DNA of 7,729 nt from Deltaproteobacteria bacterium (GCA_019308705.1 JAFDHW010000099.1:1-7729); one strand, 5' to 3'. Shown: positions 1 to 6,837, counted from the first letter of the stretch. The notes: generated by a model not told the origin, from the letters alone. Program-made: numbers and translations.

Positions 1-81
1 GGAAGGAGGAGGGAAGCTGTACTTTTGTACCGCGACCGCCTCCTGACGCAGCTATCGCGTGAATCGGGCTCGCCGGAAGGG

Positions 82-201
82 TGAAAAATTTCGCCGATGT
101 CAGCATTCCTCACAGAAACAGCGTGCATTTTTCAAGGACCCTTCAATTGGCACTTAACCTGTTTAAATCCATATAAATATTTTATTCGGTGAAATTTTTC
201 A
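82..201. repeat. 16-bp imperfect inverted repeat flanking the AT-rich strip
   Basis: The left arm at 82-97 reads TGAAAAATTTCGCCGA. The right arm at 186-201, read on the minus strand, is TGAAAAATTTCACCGA, so 15 of 16 positions match. The arms are 88 bases apart, and similarity stops at once outside them. The promoter-like elements lie between the arms, and the right arm sits where transcription would begin. This arrangement fits a pair of operator half-sites or two sites for a looping or dimeric regulator. It could also be a remnant of a small inserted element. The repeat itself is read directly; any function is inference. Confidence 0.7.
147..177 (+). promoter_or_regulatory. Possible promoter for the radical SAM gene
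   Basis: A -35-like TTGGCA (147-152) is followed, after a long 19-base spacer, by a -10-like TATAAA (172-177) in the most AT-rich part of the window. The same place contains TGGCAC (148-153), the -24 half of a sigma-54 site, but the -12 half expected at about 159-163 reads CTGTT and lacks the conserved GC. Neither match is complete. Initiation near 184 would give a leader of about 275 bases before the ATG at 459. Confidence 0.35.
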
Positions 202-458
202 TGAATAATTCGGGTTCAGCTACTTATCGACAAGGAAGCCGCCGCGCCGAACTCGAAGCCCCAACGCATGGGGCCGTCGCCGGCCTCCCTTCCGCGGCGA
301 GCCCGTGGCGCGGCCGGAACGTTTCCACCGGCTGGCGGAGAGTACCACACGGCCGCTCGCGCCTGCAAAGCCTCCACCGGATACGGCCCCGTTCCCCGCC
401 ATTGCCCATCAGGGCCTTGCGTGCTATCCATGGGCGCACCCCTTGTTCCGGACGCCCC

Positions 459-2135
459 ATGAAGATCCTTTTGGCCTACCCCTGGTTTCTGGAAGAGCGG
501 CCCGACCCCGTGGACGTGGCCCCCGCGCCCATGGGGCTGTATTACGTGGCCGCCGCGCTGGAATCCGCCGGGTTTTCCGTGTCCCTGCACAACTGGCACG
601 ACAGGGACCTTGCCCACGCCCGCCGGGTGCTGGCCGGGGAAAAGCCGGATCTTGTGGGGTTTTCCATCCTCCACGGCAACCGGTTCGGAGCCCTGGACGC
701 CGCGGCCGCCGCCAAAACATTGGACCCCTCCGTGCCCGTGGTGCTGGGCGGCCCGGGGGCCTCGTTCCTGTGGGAGCTGTACCTTTCCCATTATCCCCAA
801 GTGGACTACGTGGTGCGTGGCGAGGGCGAAGCCGCCATGACCGCCCTGGCCCGCGGCCTGAAGCTTGGGGAGGATGTTTCCTCCATCCCCGGCCTGGTCT
901 TCCGGGACGCCGGGGGAAAACCCGTGGCCAACCCTCCCGCCCCGCCGGTGAAGGACCTGGATTCCCTGCCCGAGCCCGCCGCTTCCCACACCTTCGCCCA
1001 CGTGGCCCTTTCCCGGGGCTGCGCGGGAAACTGCTCCTTTTGTGGGTCCCCGGCCCTGTGGGGCCGGCGGGTGCGGTTCCACTCCGCGGAGGTCTTCGCC
1101 GGACGGATAAAGACCCTGGCGGAAAAGGGCGTCACCCACTTCTATGTTTCCGACGACACCTTCACCCTGAACAAGAAGCGGGCCATGGCCGCCTGCCAGA
1201 AGGTGGCGGGCATGGGCCTTCCCGTCACCTTCGCCGCCATCAGCCGGGTGGACGCCGTGGACCCGGAGATCCTCTGGTGGATGCGCAAGGCCGGGTGCAT
1301 CCAGTTGTCCTTCGGCGTGGAGTCCGGCCACGAGGCCACCCGGAAATTCTTGAACAAGAACATCGAACCCGGAGACATCCTATCCGCCTTCGCCGCCACC
1401 ACGGACGCGGGCATCCTGCCCCGGGCGTACTTTATCTACGGCTGCCCGGGCGAGGGCGAAGAAGTGATCCGGGCCAACCTGGAAACCATGGACGCCATCC
1501 GGCCCCTGGCCGCGGTGTTCTACATGCTGGATTTGTTTCCCGGAACCGCCCTGTACGAGGATTTCAAGCGCCGCACCGGAACCACGGACCACATCTGGCT
1601 GGAGCGGGCCGAGGGCCTGGCCTGGGTCCGGACCGACCCTTCGCTGTCCGTGGACACGGTGCTTTCCGCGGGCAGAAGGCTAAGGGAATACTTTGCCCGC
1701 CGGCTGCCGGACTACGCCCTGGCCGCGAACCCCTCGGCCCCGGGGCTGGAGGCCGAGCACGCGGACTTTCTTTCCCGGCTGGGGATGACCTTTCTCCAGG
1801 GGGAGTACGCGGCCCTGCCCCGGGCGATGGAGACCGCGGAGGAACTGTTTTCCCGCTCCCTGTCCCGGGGCAAAGACGCGCGGGCCTGCCTGGGCCTGGG
1901 CATGGCGGCCCAGAGGCGGAGGAACCTTGCCGAATCCATCGAGGTCCTGGAACGGGGCGCAACGTGGTTCCCCCGGGACGAGAACCTTGCCGTGTGCCTG
2001 GCGGTGAGCCTGCTTTCCTCGGGCAGGCCCGAAGAGGCCCTAAAGCGCCTTTCGCCCTTTTCCCAAAGCCCCCAGGCCCGGCACTGGGCCGCGCGCTGCC
2101 GCCAGGCCATGGAACGGCGCGGTCCGGGAAAATAG
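459..2135 (+). CDS. B12-binding domain radical SAM protein with C-terminal TPR-like repeats
   Basis: This 558-residue protein belongs to the cobalamin-binding radical SAM enzymes (class B methyltransferase/BchE-like architecture). Residues 1-150 resemble a Rossmann-type B12-binding domain, with VGFS at 66-69, GGPGAS at 97-102 and a VVRGEGE segment at 118-124. The cobalt-ligating DxHxxG histidine motif is absent, as in many relatives. The [4Fe-4S] cluster motif CAGNCSFC gives Cys188, Cys192 and Cys195, in the CX3CX2C spacing that binds S-adenosylmethionine. SFGVESG (284-290) and YGCPGEGEE (327-335) are typical later strands of the radical SAM barrel. Residues about 474-541 look like two TPR units, which is unusual for this group and suggests a protein partner. 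I chose ATG 459 because the domain begins at MKILLAYPWF; the ribosome-binding site there is weak. Substrate and product are not predictable. Known relatives act on tetrapyrroles, hopanoids, lipids, peptides and antibiotics. Confidence 0.9.
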   Translation: MKILLAYPWFLEERPDPVDVAPAPMGLYYVAAALESAGFSVSLHNWHDRDLAHARRVLAGEKPDLVGFSILHGNRFGALDAAAAAKTLDPSVPVVLGGPGASFLWELYLSHYPQVDYVVRGEGEAAMTALARGLKLGEDVSSIPGLVFRDAGGKPVANPPAPPVKDLDSLPEPAASHTFAHVALSRGCAGNCSFCGSPALWGRRVRFHSAEVFAGRIKTLAEKGVTHFYVSDDTFTLNKKRAMAACQKVAGMGLPVTFAAISRVDAVDPEILWWMRKAGCIQLSFGVESGHEATRKFLNKNIEPGDILSAFAATTDAGILPRAYFIYGCPGEGEEVIRANLETMDAIRPLAAVFYMLDLFPGTALYEDFKRRTGTTDHIWLERAEGLAWVRTDPSLSVDTVLSAGRRLREYFARRLPDYALAANPSAPGLEAEHADFLSRLGMTFLQGEYAALPRAMETAEELFSRSLSRGKDARACLGLGMAAQRRRNLAESIEVLERGATWFPRDENLAVCLAVSLLSSGRPEEALKRLSPFSQSPQARHWAARCRQAMERRGPGK

Positions 2136-2443
2136 CCCCCGGCCCCATGGTCCCGCCCGTGGCGAACCTGCTTGACAATGCCGTCCTTTTCGGCGAAAAG
2201 GGCCACAACCGTTGTATGGGCCACAAGGGAAAGGGGACGGAAACGCCGGGCGACGGAGGTGGAATCTCAACCATCCCTTTTCCCGGCCCGACCCGGCGTC
2301 TCCTTTTCCCGAAACAGCAGCAACAAGGCAGCCGCGGACTTTTTCAACCGGGTTTCGTGGTGCGCCTGGAAAGGACCGGCACGGGATAACGGCGAAAACC
2401 CGGCGGGCACAGCGCCGGATGAAGCCGCATCCCCCGCCACGCC
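2136..2443 (+). other. 308-bp structured gap between the radical SAM gene and the phosphate permease gene
   Basis: No gene is visible here: long frames crossing the gap are out-of-frame shadows of the flanking genes. It holds a perfect -35 hexamer TTGACA at 2172-2177, but no acceptable -10 element 16-18 bases further on. Three hairpins can be drawn. The first is an 8-bp stem at 2183-2190/2196-2203 with loop CGGCG and one G-U pair, and no T-tract after it. The second is the alternative stem set at 2227-2310. The third is a 6-bp CCGGCG/CGCCGG stem at 2400-2405/2413-2418, ending 25 bases before the permease ATG. There is no clear intrinsic terminator for the upstream gene, so read-through into the permease gene is possible. 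No convincing Pho box was seen. Confidence 0.6.
2227..2310 (+). promoter_or_regulatory. Leader with two mutually exclusive stems upstream of the phosphate permease gene
   Basis: The purine run GGGAAAGGGG (2227-2236) can pair with either copy of a pyrimidine repeat. One partner is 2274-2284 (TCCCTTTTCCC, ten pairs including one G-U, one bulged T). The other is 2300-2310 (CTCCTTTTCCC, ten pairs including one G-U, one bulged T). The second option is extended inward by a perfect 8-bp stem, ACGCCGGG (2243-2250) with CCCGGCGT (2292-2299). The decamer CCTTTTCCCG occurs at 2276-2285 and again at 2302-2311, which is what creates the competition. The layout resembles an attenuator or RNA switch, but there is no T-tract and no known riboswitch consensus. 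Chance pairing in GC-rich DNA is a real alternative. Confidence 0.3.
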
Positions 2444-3676
2444 ATGGGTTTCCACTACGGCATCCTCGTCCTGGGCTACGTCGTGGGCTTTTACATGGCC
2501 TGGAACATCGGGGCCAACGACGTGGCCAACTCCATGGCCTCGGCCGTGGGCGCCAAGGCCATCACCATCCGCCAGGCCGTGTTCATCGCCGGCATCCTGA
2601 ACATCGCCGGCGCGGTGTTCATCGGCTCCCACGTCACGGAAACCATAAGAAAGGGCATCGTGAGCCCGGCCGTGATGGCCGATCCCCACGCGGCGCTGCT
2701 GGGGGCCATGGCCGCTCTTCTGGCCGCCGCCCTGTGGGTCTCCTTCGCCACCTGGAAATCCCTTCCCGTGTCCACCACCCACTCCATCGTGGGGGCCATG
2801 ATCGGCTTCGGCATCTCCGCGGCCGGGTTTTCCGTCATCAACTGGAGCCGGCTTCTGGCCGTGGTGGCCTCCTGGGTCATCAGCCCGGTGTTCGCCCTGG
2901 TCCTTTCCTTCGTCATGTTCAAGATCATCGTCCGGTACGTCACATCCCACAAAACGCCCTTTTTGCGCGCGCTGCGCATGTCGCCCCTTTTCGCGGGCAT
3001 CGCCATCTTCGTGGTGGTCCTGTCCTTTCTGTTCAAGACCCCCCTGGGCAAGACCCTCTCCGTCAGCGGGGGGTTGGCCGTGGCCCTGGCCGTGGTGATG
3101 GCGGCGCTGCTGGGCATGACGGCCCGGTTTCTTTTGCAGAAGTTTCTGGCCTACGACGAGGAAGAAGGCAAGGGCGCGGAGCAGGTGTTCCGGCAGATCC
3201 AGATCGGCACTTCCTGCTACGTGGCCCTGGCCCAGGGGGCCAACGACGTGGCCAACGCCATCGGGCCCCTGGCGGTGATCTACTTCCTGGTGACAACCGG
3301 CTCCGTGGGGGCCAAGGTGCCGGTGCCGGTGTTTTTGCTCCTGTTCGGCGGGGTGGGCATCGCCGCGGGCATCGGCATGGCGGGCTACAGGGTCATGGAC
3401 ACCCTGGGCCACCGCATCACCACCCTCACCAACACCCGCGGGTTCTCCGTAGACTTCGCGGCGGCCACCACCGTGCTCGCCGCCTCCAAGATGGGGCTTC
3501 CCGTGTCCACCACCCACGCGGCGGTGGGCGGCGTGCTGGGCGTGGGCCTAGCCCGGGGCATGGAGGCCGTGGACTACAACATCGTCTTCAGGATCATGCT
3601 ATATTGGATACTTACCGTTCCGGCGGCCGCCATCACCAGTATGGTCCTCTATAAACTCCTGGACCTTTTCCTGTGA
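2444..3676 (+). CDS. PiT-family inorganic phosphate permease
   Basis: This 410-residue inner-membrane protein imports inorganic phosphate, normally as a metal-phosphate or ion-coupled symport driven by the ion gradient. Both halves of the inverted-duplicated PiT fold carry the family signatures: GANDVANSM at 23-31 with PVSTTHSIVG at 108-117, and GANDVANAIGPL at 265-276 with PVSTTHAAVGG at 353-363. About ten hydrophobic segments span the chain. They are interrupted by a charged cytoplasmic loop at about 233-255 (DEEEGKGAEQVFRQ), much shorter than the loop of E. coli PitA, so the protein is the compact type found in many bacteria and archaea. An in-frame stop at 2420-2422 leaves ATG 2444 as the only good start, although no Shine-Dalgarno sequence precedes it. 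The DUF47 gene follows after 7 bp, the usual pairing. Phosphate is the most likely substrate; sulfate is transported by some PiT relatives. Confidence 0.95.
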   Translation: MGFHYGILVLGYVVGFYMAWNIGANDVANSMASAVGAKAITIRQAVFIAGILNIAGAVFIGSHVTETIRKGIVSPAVMADPHAALLGAMAALLAAALWVSFATWKSLPVSTTHSIVGAMIGFGISAAGFSVINWSRLLAVVASWVISPVFALVLSFVMFKIIVRYVTSHKTPFLRALRMSPLFAGIAIFVVVLSFLFKTPLGKTLSVSGGLAVALAVVMAALLGMTARFLLQKFLAYDEEEGKGAEQVFRQIQIGTSCYVALAQGANDVANAIGPLAVIYFLVTTGSVGAKVPVPVFLLLFGGVGIAAGIGMAGYRVMDTLGHRITTLTNTRGFSVDFAAATTVLAASKMGLPVSTTHAAVGGVLGVGLARGMEAVDYNIVFRIMLYWILTVPAAAITSMVLYKLLDLFL

Positions 3677-3683
3677 GGGAGCC

Positions 3684-4355
3684 ATGAGAATCCCGTTCAT
3701 GAAGATGTTCGTCACCTCCCCCTTTGAGGGGCTTTTAGAGCACGCCGAAAAGGTGAAGGAATGCGCCTGGGCCTTCCAGCAGGCCATGGAGTGCCACCTT
3801 TCCGACCGCTGCAAGTCTTGGGAGAAGTTCCAGAAGGAGGTCATCACCCTGGAACACGAGGCGGACGTGATCAAACGGCGCATCCGGGGGCACTTGCCCA
3901 AGGGCACGCTTTTGCCCGTGGACAAGTTCCAGCTCTTCCGCTACCTGCGCGAGCAGGACAAGGTGCTGGACGCGGTGAAGCACACCCTGGAGTGGCTCTC
4001 CTACCGGCCGGACCCGGGAGTGCCCAAGGAACTGGAAAAGGAATACGCCCTCCTGGTGGACGCGGTCATCGCACCCATCGAAGAACTGGCCCTCATGGTG
4101 GCCGAGGCCCGCACCTACTTCAACACCTTCCAGGAACCCCAGCGGGTGAAGGTCAAGGAGATCATCCGCAAGCTGAGGGAAATGGAGCACGAGGCGGACC
4201 AGCTGGAGGCGGAGTTGAACCGTAAGCTCTTCGCCATCTGCCCGGCGGACCCCATCACCGTGATCCACATGGTGCGCCTGGTGGAAACCACGGGAGAGAT
4301 CGCCGACCACGCGGAAAACGCGGGCGACATGATGCGCGCCATGCTGGCCAAGTAG
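3684..4355 (+). CDS. DUF47 family (PhoU-like) putative phosphate transport regulator
   Basis: This soluble 223-residue, almost entirely helical protein belongs to the DUF47/TIGR00153 family, structurally related to PhoU. Acidic metal-binding-like motifs recur: EHEAD at 57-61, REQDKVLD at 89-96, EHEAD again at 168-172, and GEIADHAENAGDMM at 204-217. The duplicated EHEAD reflects the paired three-helix bundles seen in PhoU-like folds. Length is normal for the family. The start ATG lies 7 bp after the permease stop and is preceded by AGGGAG (3676-3681), a good but close ribosome-binding site, so the two genes are almost certainly co-transcribed and perhaps translationally coupled. Members encoded beside PiT permeases are thought to control or assist phosphate uptake through them; the mechanism is not established. 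Family assignment is secure and the exact role is inferred from context. Confidence 0.92.
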   Translation: MRIPFMKMFVTSPFEGLLEHAEKVKECAWAFQQAMECHLSDRCKSWEKFQKEVITLEHEADVIKRRIRGHLPKGTLLPVDKFQLFRYLREQDKVLDAVKHTLEWLSYRPDPGVPKELEKEYALLVDAVIAPIEELALMVAEARTYFNTFQEPQRVKVKEIIRKLREMEHEADQLEAELNRKLFAICPADPITVIHMVRLVETTGEIADHAENAGDMMRAMLAK

Positions 4356-4373
4356 CCCCCGGCCGCAAAAACC

Positions 4374-4409
4374 AAGGGCCCCGGCCGTCGCGCCGGGAGC
4401 CCTTTTTTT
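4374..4409 (+). terminator. Strong intrinsic terminator, probably bidirectional
   Basis: A 12-bp GC-rich stem (4374-4385 with 4392-4404, one bulged A at 4398) closes a 6-base loop and runs directly into seven Ts (4403-4409). It lies 18 bases after the DUF47 stop. Read on the minus strand, the same hairpin is followed two bases later by five Ts (complement of 4367-4371), so it can also end the convergent kdsD-pfkA transcript. Confidence 0.9.
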
Positions 4410-4413
4410 CACG

Positions 4414-4433
4414 AGCCCGAATCGGGCTATTTT
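4414..4433 (+). terminator. Small secondary hairpin between the convergent operons
   Basis: AGCCCG (4414-4419) and CGGGCT (4423-4428) form a 6-bp stem with a 3-base loop, followed on the plus strand by ATTTT. It stands between the main terminator and the pfkA stop codon. It could be a weak back-up terminator for the plus strand. On the minus strand no T-tract follows it, so there it would only protect the pfkA mRNA end. Confidence 0.35.
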
Positions 4434-4441
4434 ACCGGGAA

Positions 4442-5776
4442 TCACTTGCCGTTGCTAAGCTCGCTCTGGCCGGTGGCCTCCAGCACGCTCATCCACAGGC
4501 TGGGGCTGTCGGTGACCTGCTTTCTCTTTCCCGCGGAAGCATCCATGGGCACGTGGACGAACTGGTTGTGCCAATAGCCCACCAGCACGCGGGTCTTTCC
4601 CGCCATGCCCGCGTGCACGGCGTTTCTGGCCAGAAAGCTGCAGAACACGTTGTCGTTGGAGTTGGCCGGCAGGCTGCGGATCATGTAGGAGGGGTCGATG
4701 TACTTGAGATTCAAGTCCCACCCCTTGTCCTCGAAGTGGTTCTCGATCTGCTGCTTCAGGTAGATGCCGATGTCGTGGAGGCGGATGTTTCCCGACGGGT
4801 CGCGCTTCTCCTGCTCGCCGAAGAACTTTTGTCCCGCGCCCTCGGCCACCACGATGACGCAGTGGCTCCGGAGCCTCAGGCGCTCCTCCAGCGCGGCCAG
4901 AAGCCCACGGGGGCCGTGGAGATCGAAATCCACCTCCGGGATGAGCACGAAGTTCACGTCCTGCTGGGCCAGGGCGGAGTGGCAGGCGATGAACCCCGAG
5001 TGACGGCCCATGATCTTCACCAGGCCGACGCCGTTGGGGTAGCCGATGGCCTCGGCGTGGGCGGACCGGATGGCCTGGGTGGCCATTTCCACGGCCGTGT
5101 CGAACCCGAAGGAGCGTTCCACCAGGTAGATGTCGTTGTCGATGGTCTTGGGGATGCCCACCACGGCGATGTTCAGACCCCGTTTCTGGACGACGTCGCA
5201 GATCTTGGTGGAGGCCACCAGGGTGCCGTCGCCGCCGATGGTGAACAGGATGCCGATGTTCATCCGTTCCAGGCAGTCCACGATCTCGTCGATGTCCTGG
5301 GGCCCGCGGGAGGAGCCCAGGATGGTGCCGCCGCGGCCGTGGATGTCCGCCACCTCGCGGGGGGCAAGGTCCATGACGTCGTAGCCGTAGCGGGGAATGA
5401 ATCCGGCGAGCCCGTAGCGGATGCCGTAGATGTTGCGCACCCCGTAGCCGTAGTGCAACTCCAGGACGATGGCCCGAATGATGTTGTTCAGCCCCGGGCA
5501 CAGGCCGCCGCAGGTGACCAGGGCGGCCCGAAGCTTGGAGGGGTCAAAGAAGATGTTGCGCCTTGGGCCGGCCCTTTCAAAGCCCAGGGGCTGGCGGCCC
5601 TCGCTCATCTCCCCGGCCACGCGCGCCGCGTCGATGGACAACAGGACCCGGGAGTCCTCGGGCTGAAAGCAGGCGCCGCCGCCCATGCCTTCCACCCGGC
5701 GGATGGGGGACCGGATCTTGGCCGGCCCCAGGGTCTTGATGGTGGTGTCCTCGATGTTCAGCCGGTCGACGTCCAT
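4442..5776 (-). CDS. pfkA: 6-phosphofructokinase, group-X / PPi-PFK-like clade
   Basis: This 444-residue cytoplasmic enzyme phosphorylates fructose 6-phosphate to fructose 1,6-bisphosphate. The PFK fold begins near residue 81, after an N-terminal extension of about 80 residues absent from the short E. coli enzyme. Motifs in order are GGLCPGLN (90-97), GGDGT (181-185), PKTIDND (209-215, with catalytic-base Asp213), FGFDTA (223-228), MGRHSG (256-261), AEGAG (311-315) and the YIDPSYMIRS segment (359-368). Gly184 corresponds to E. coli Gly104, the ATP-type residue; true PPi enzymes carry Asp there. Lys210 corresponds to E. coli Gly124 and is PPi-type. This Gly/Lys mix is known from ATP-using members such as the trypanosomatid enzymes, so ATP is the likelier donor. 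The frame is open far upstream; ATG 5776 was chosen because it follows the kdsD stop by 17 bp. Confidence 0.9.
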   Translation of the reverse strand: MDVDRLNIEDTTIKTLGPAKIRSPIRRVEGMGGGACFQPEDSRVLLSIDAARVAGEMSEGRQPLGFERAGPRRNIFFDPSKLRAALVTCGGLCPGLNNIIRAIVLELHYGYGVRNIYGIRYGLAGFIPRYGYDVMDLAPREVADIHGRGGTILGSSRGPQDIDEIVDCLERMNIGILFTIGGDGTLVASTKICDVVQKRGLNIAVVGIPKTIDNDIYLVERSFGFDTAVEMATQAIRSAHAEAIGYPNGVGLVKIMGRHSGFIACHSALAQQDVNFVLIPEVDFDLHGPRGLLAALEERLRLRSHCVIVVAEGAGQKFFGEQEKRDPSGNIRLHDIGIYLKQQIENHFEDKGWDLNLKYIDPSYMIRSLPANSNDNVFCSFLARNAVHAGMAGKTRVLVGYWHNQFVHVPMDASAGKRKQVTDSPSLWMSVLEATGQSELSNGK

Positions 5777-5793
5777 GCAGGTTCCAGAGGGGC

Positions 5794-6777
5794 TCAGAGG
5801 GCGCCCGCGCCGTTGAAGCGCACCGACCCCTTGCCCAGAATGTCGTGCAGGTGGAGGATCCCCATGACCCGGCCGTTCTCTTCCACCACGGGCAGCACCG
5901 TGATGAGGTGCTTTTCCATCAGATTCAGCGCGTGGGCCACCCGGGTGTCCGGGGTCACGGACTTGGGGTTTGCCGTCATGACGGTTTCCGCCAGCGCGCC
6001 GCCGGCCCCGGGGGAGTTGAGGAGGAAGCGCCGAAGGTCGCCGTCGGTGATGATGCCCAGGAGGGCCAGGTCTTCCCCCACCACCAGGGTCGCGCCCAGG
6101 TTGAGCCGGTCGATCTCCTCGATGGCCTTGACCAGGGGGGTCTTGGGGGACACCGAGGGCACCTGATCGCCGGTGAGCATGATACCCTCCACCGCCGCGG
6201 CCAGGCGCTGGCCCAAGGCCCCGCCGGGATGGAAGCGCTTGAAGTCCCTCTGGCCGAAACGCTTCTTTTCGATGAGCACCACGGCCAACGCGTCGCCCAG
6301 GGCCAGAAGCGCGGTGGTGCTGGCGGTGGGCGCAAGCCCCAGGGGGCAGGCTTCGCGCTCCACACCCACGTTCACCACCAGGTCCGCATGCTTTGCCAGG
6401 GTGGACTCCGGGTTGGAGGTCAAGGCCGCCACCCGGCAGCCCAGGTTGCGAACCGCGGGCACCAGCATGTTCAGCTCGTCGGTCTCCCCGGAGTTGGACA
6501 GGGCCAGCAAGAGGTCCTCGCCCGTGACCATGCCCAAATCGCCGTGCATGGCCTCCACGGGGTGGAGGAACAGCGACCGGGTGCCCGTGCTGTTCAAGGT
6601 GGCCACGATCTTTCTGCCGATCAGCCCGGACTTGCCGATGCCCGCCACGATGACCCGGCCGGAAAGCGACGCGATCCACTCCACCAGGGTGGTGAAATTG
6701 CCGTCCAGCCGGTTTTCCAGGCCCAGGATGCCTTCGGCCTCGATGCGCAATACCTTTTTCGCCTGTTCCAGAACCAT
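5794..6777 (-). CDS. kdsD: Arabinose-5-phosphate isomerase (KdsD/KpsF/GutQ family)
   Basis: The enzyme interconverts ribulose 5-phosphate and arabinose 5-phosphate, the first step toward Kdo of the lipopolysaccharide core. An N-terminal SIS domain (about 25-170) shows GIGKSG (46-51), HPVEAMHGDLGM (72-83), SNSGETDE (94-101) and EACPLGLAPTASTT (142-155), then HPGGALG (183-189). Lys49, Glu101, Glu142 and His183 align with the catalytic residues Lys59, Glu111, Glu152 and His193 of E. coli KdsD. Two CBS domains follow (about 200-255 and 265-320), including GIITDGDLRR and GILHLHDIL. ATG 6777 gives 327 residues, against 328 in E. coli; an upstream in-frame GTG at 6846 would add 23 unconserved residues and overlap the putative promoter. 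pfkA follows 17 bp downstream. No other Kdo gene is in the window, so a GutQ-like isomerase role remains possible. Confidence 0.95.
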   Translation of the reverse strand: MVLEQAKKVLRIEAEGILGLENRLDGNFTTLVEWIASLSGRVIVAGIGKSGLIGRKIVATLNSTGTRSLFLHPVEAMHGDLGMVTGEDLLLALSNSGETDELNMLVPAVRNLGCRVAALTSNPESTLAKHADLVVNVGVEREACPLGLAPTASTTALLALGDALAVVLIEKKRFGQRDFKRFHPGGALGQRLAAAVEGIMLTGDQVPSVSPKTPLVKAIEEIDRLNLGATLVVGEDLALLGIITDGDLRRFLLNSPGAGGALAETVMTANPKSVTPDTRVAHALNLMEKHLITVLPVVEENGRVMGILHLHDILGKGSVRFNGAGAL

Positions 6778-6837
6778 GGCCTGTTTATCCGAGAATGCGC
6801 CCGCCGCGAAGGTCTGGCGGCAGGCGGTCAATTGGCT

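Larger units (their letters stand above)
1..458. other. Intergenic region: AT-rich strip then GC-rich leader, no gene called
   Basis: No convincing gene lies here. All three plus frames run open from the left edge and stop at 44-46, 58-60 and 82-84. A preceding plus-strand gene could end in any of them, but nothing in the short peptides decides which. Bases 101-200 contain only 35 G or C, in sharp contrast to the rest of the window, as expected for a promoter region. From about 239 to 458 the sequence is GC-rich again. A reading frame open from GTG 189 runs into the radical SAM gene, but its first 90 residues are Arg/Pro/Ser-rich with no recognisable domain. Its third-position G/C preference is also weaker than in the gene proper, so I treat it as untranslated leader. 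I see no cobalamin-riboswitch B12 box or other known riboswitch core. Confidence 0.6.

Noticed and set aside
148..163. Sigma-54 promoter beginning TGGCAC
   Set aside because: The -12 half reads CTGTT and lacks the essential GC dinucleotide. It is kept only as an alternative reading of the promoter region.
189..458. N-terminal extension of the radical SAM protein from GTG 189
   Set aside because: The 90 extra residues resemble no domain, the B12-binding fold starts at MKILLAYPWF, and third-position bias is weaker than in the gene.
2172..2200. Perfect -35 hexamer TTGACA upstream of the permease gene
   Set aside because: At 16-18 bases downstream there is only CGAAAAGG, which is no acceptable -10, and the spacer forms a hairpin.
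305..2389. A 694-codon plus frame overlapping the radical SAM gene
   Set aside because: It is Arg/Gly/Pro-rich shadow sequence in another frame of a protein with intact radical SAM motifs.
2267..3517. A 416-codon minus-strand frame opposite the phosphate permease gene
   Set aside because: It is low-complexity His/Gly/Asp-rich antisense of a clear PiT permease with no domain of its own.
2133..4364. Identical TAGCCCCCGGCC at the stops of the radical SAM (2133-2144) and DUF47 (4353-4364) genes
   Set aside because: Twelve bases shared in GC-rich DNA, with no similarity beyond and no structure in common, is most simply chance.
4442..6679. A 745-codon minus-strand frame spanning pfkA and much of kdsD
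   Set aside because: Only the part after 5776 is phosphofructokinase. The upstream extension is Gly/Pro/Arg-rich and is kdsD read in the wrong frame; stop codons are rare off-frame in GC-rich DNA.
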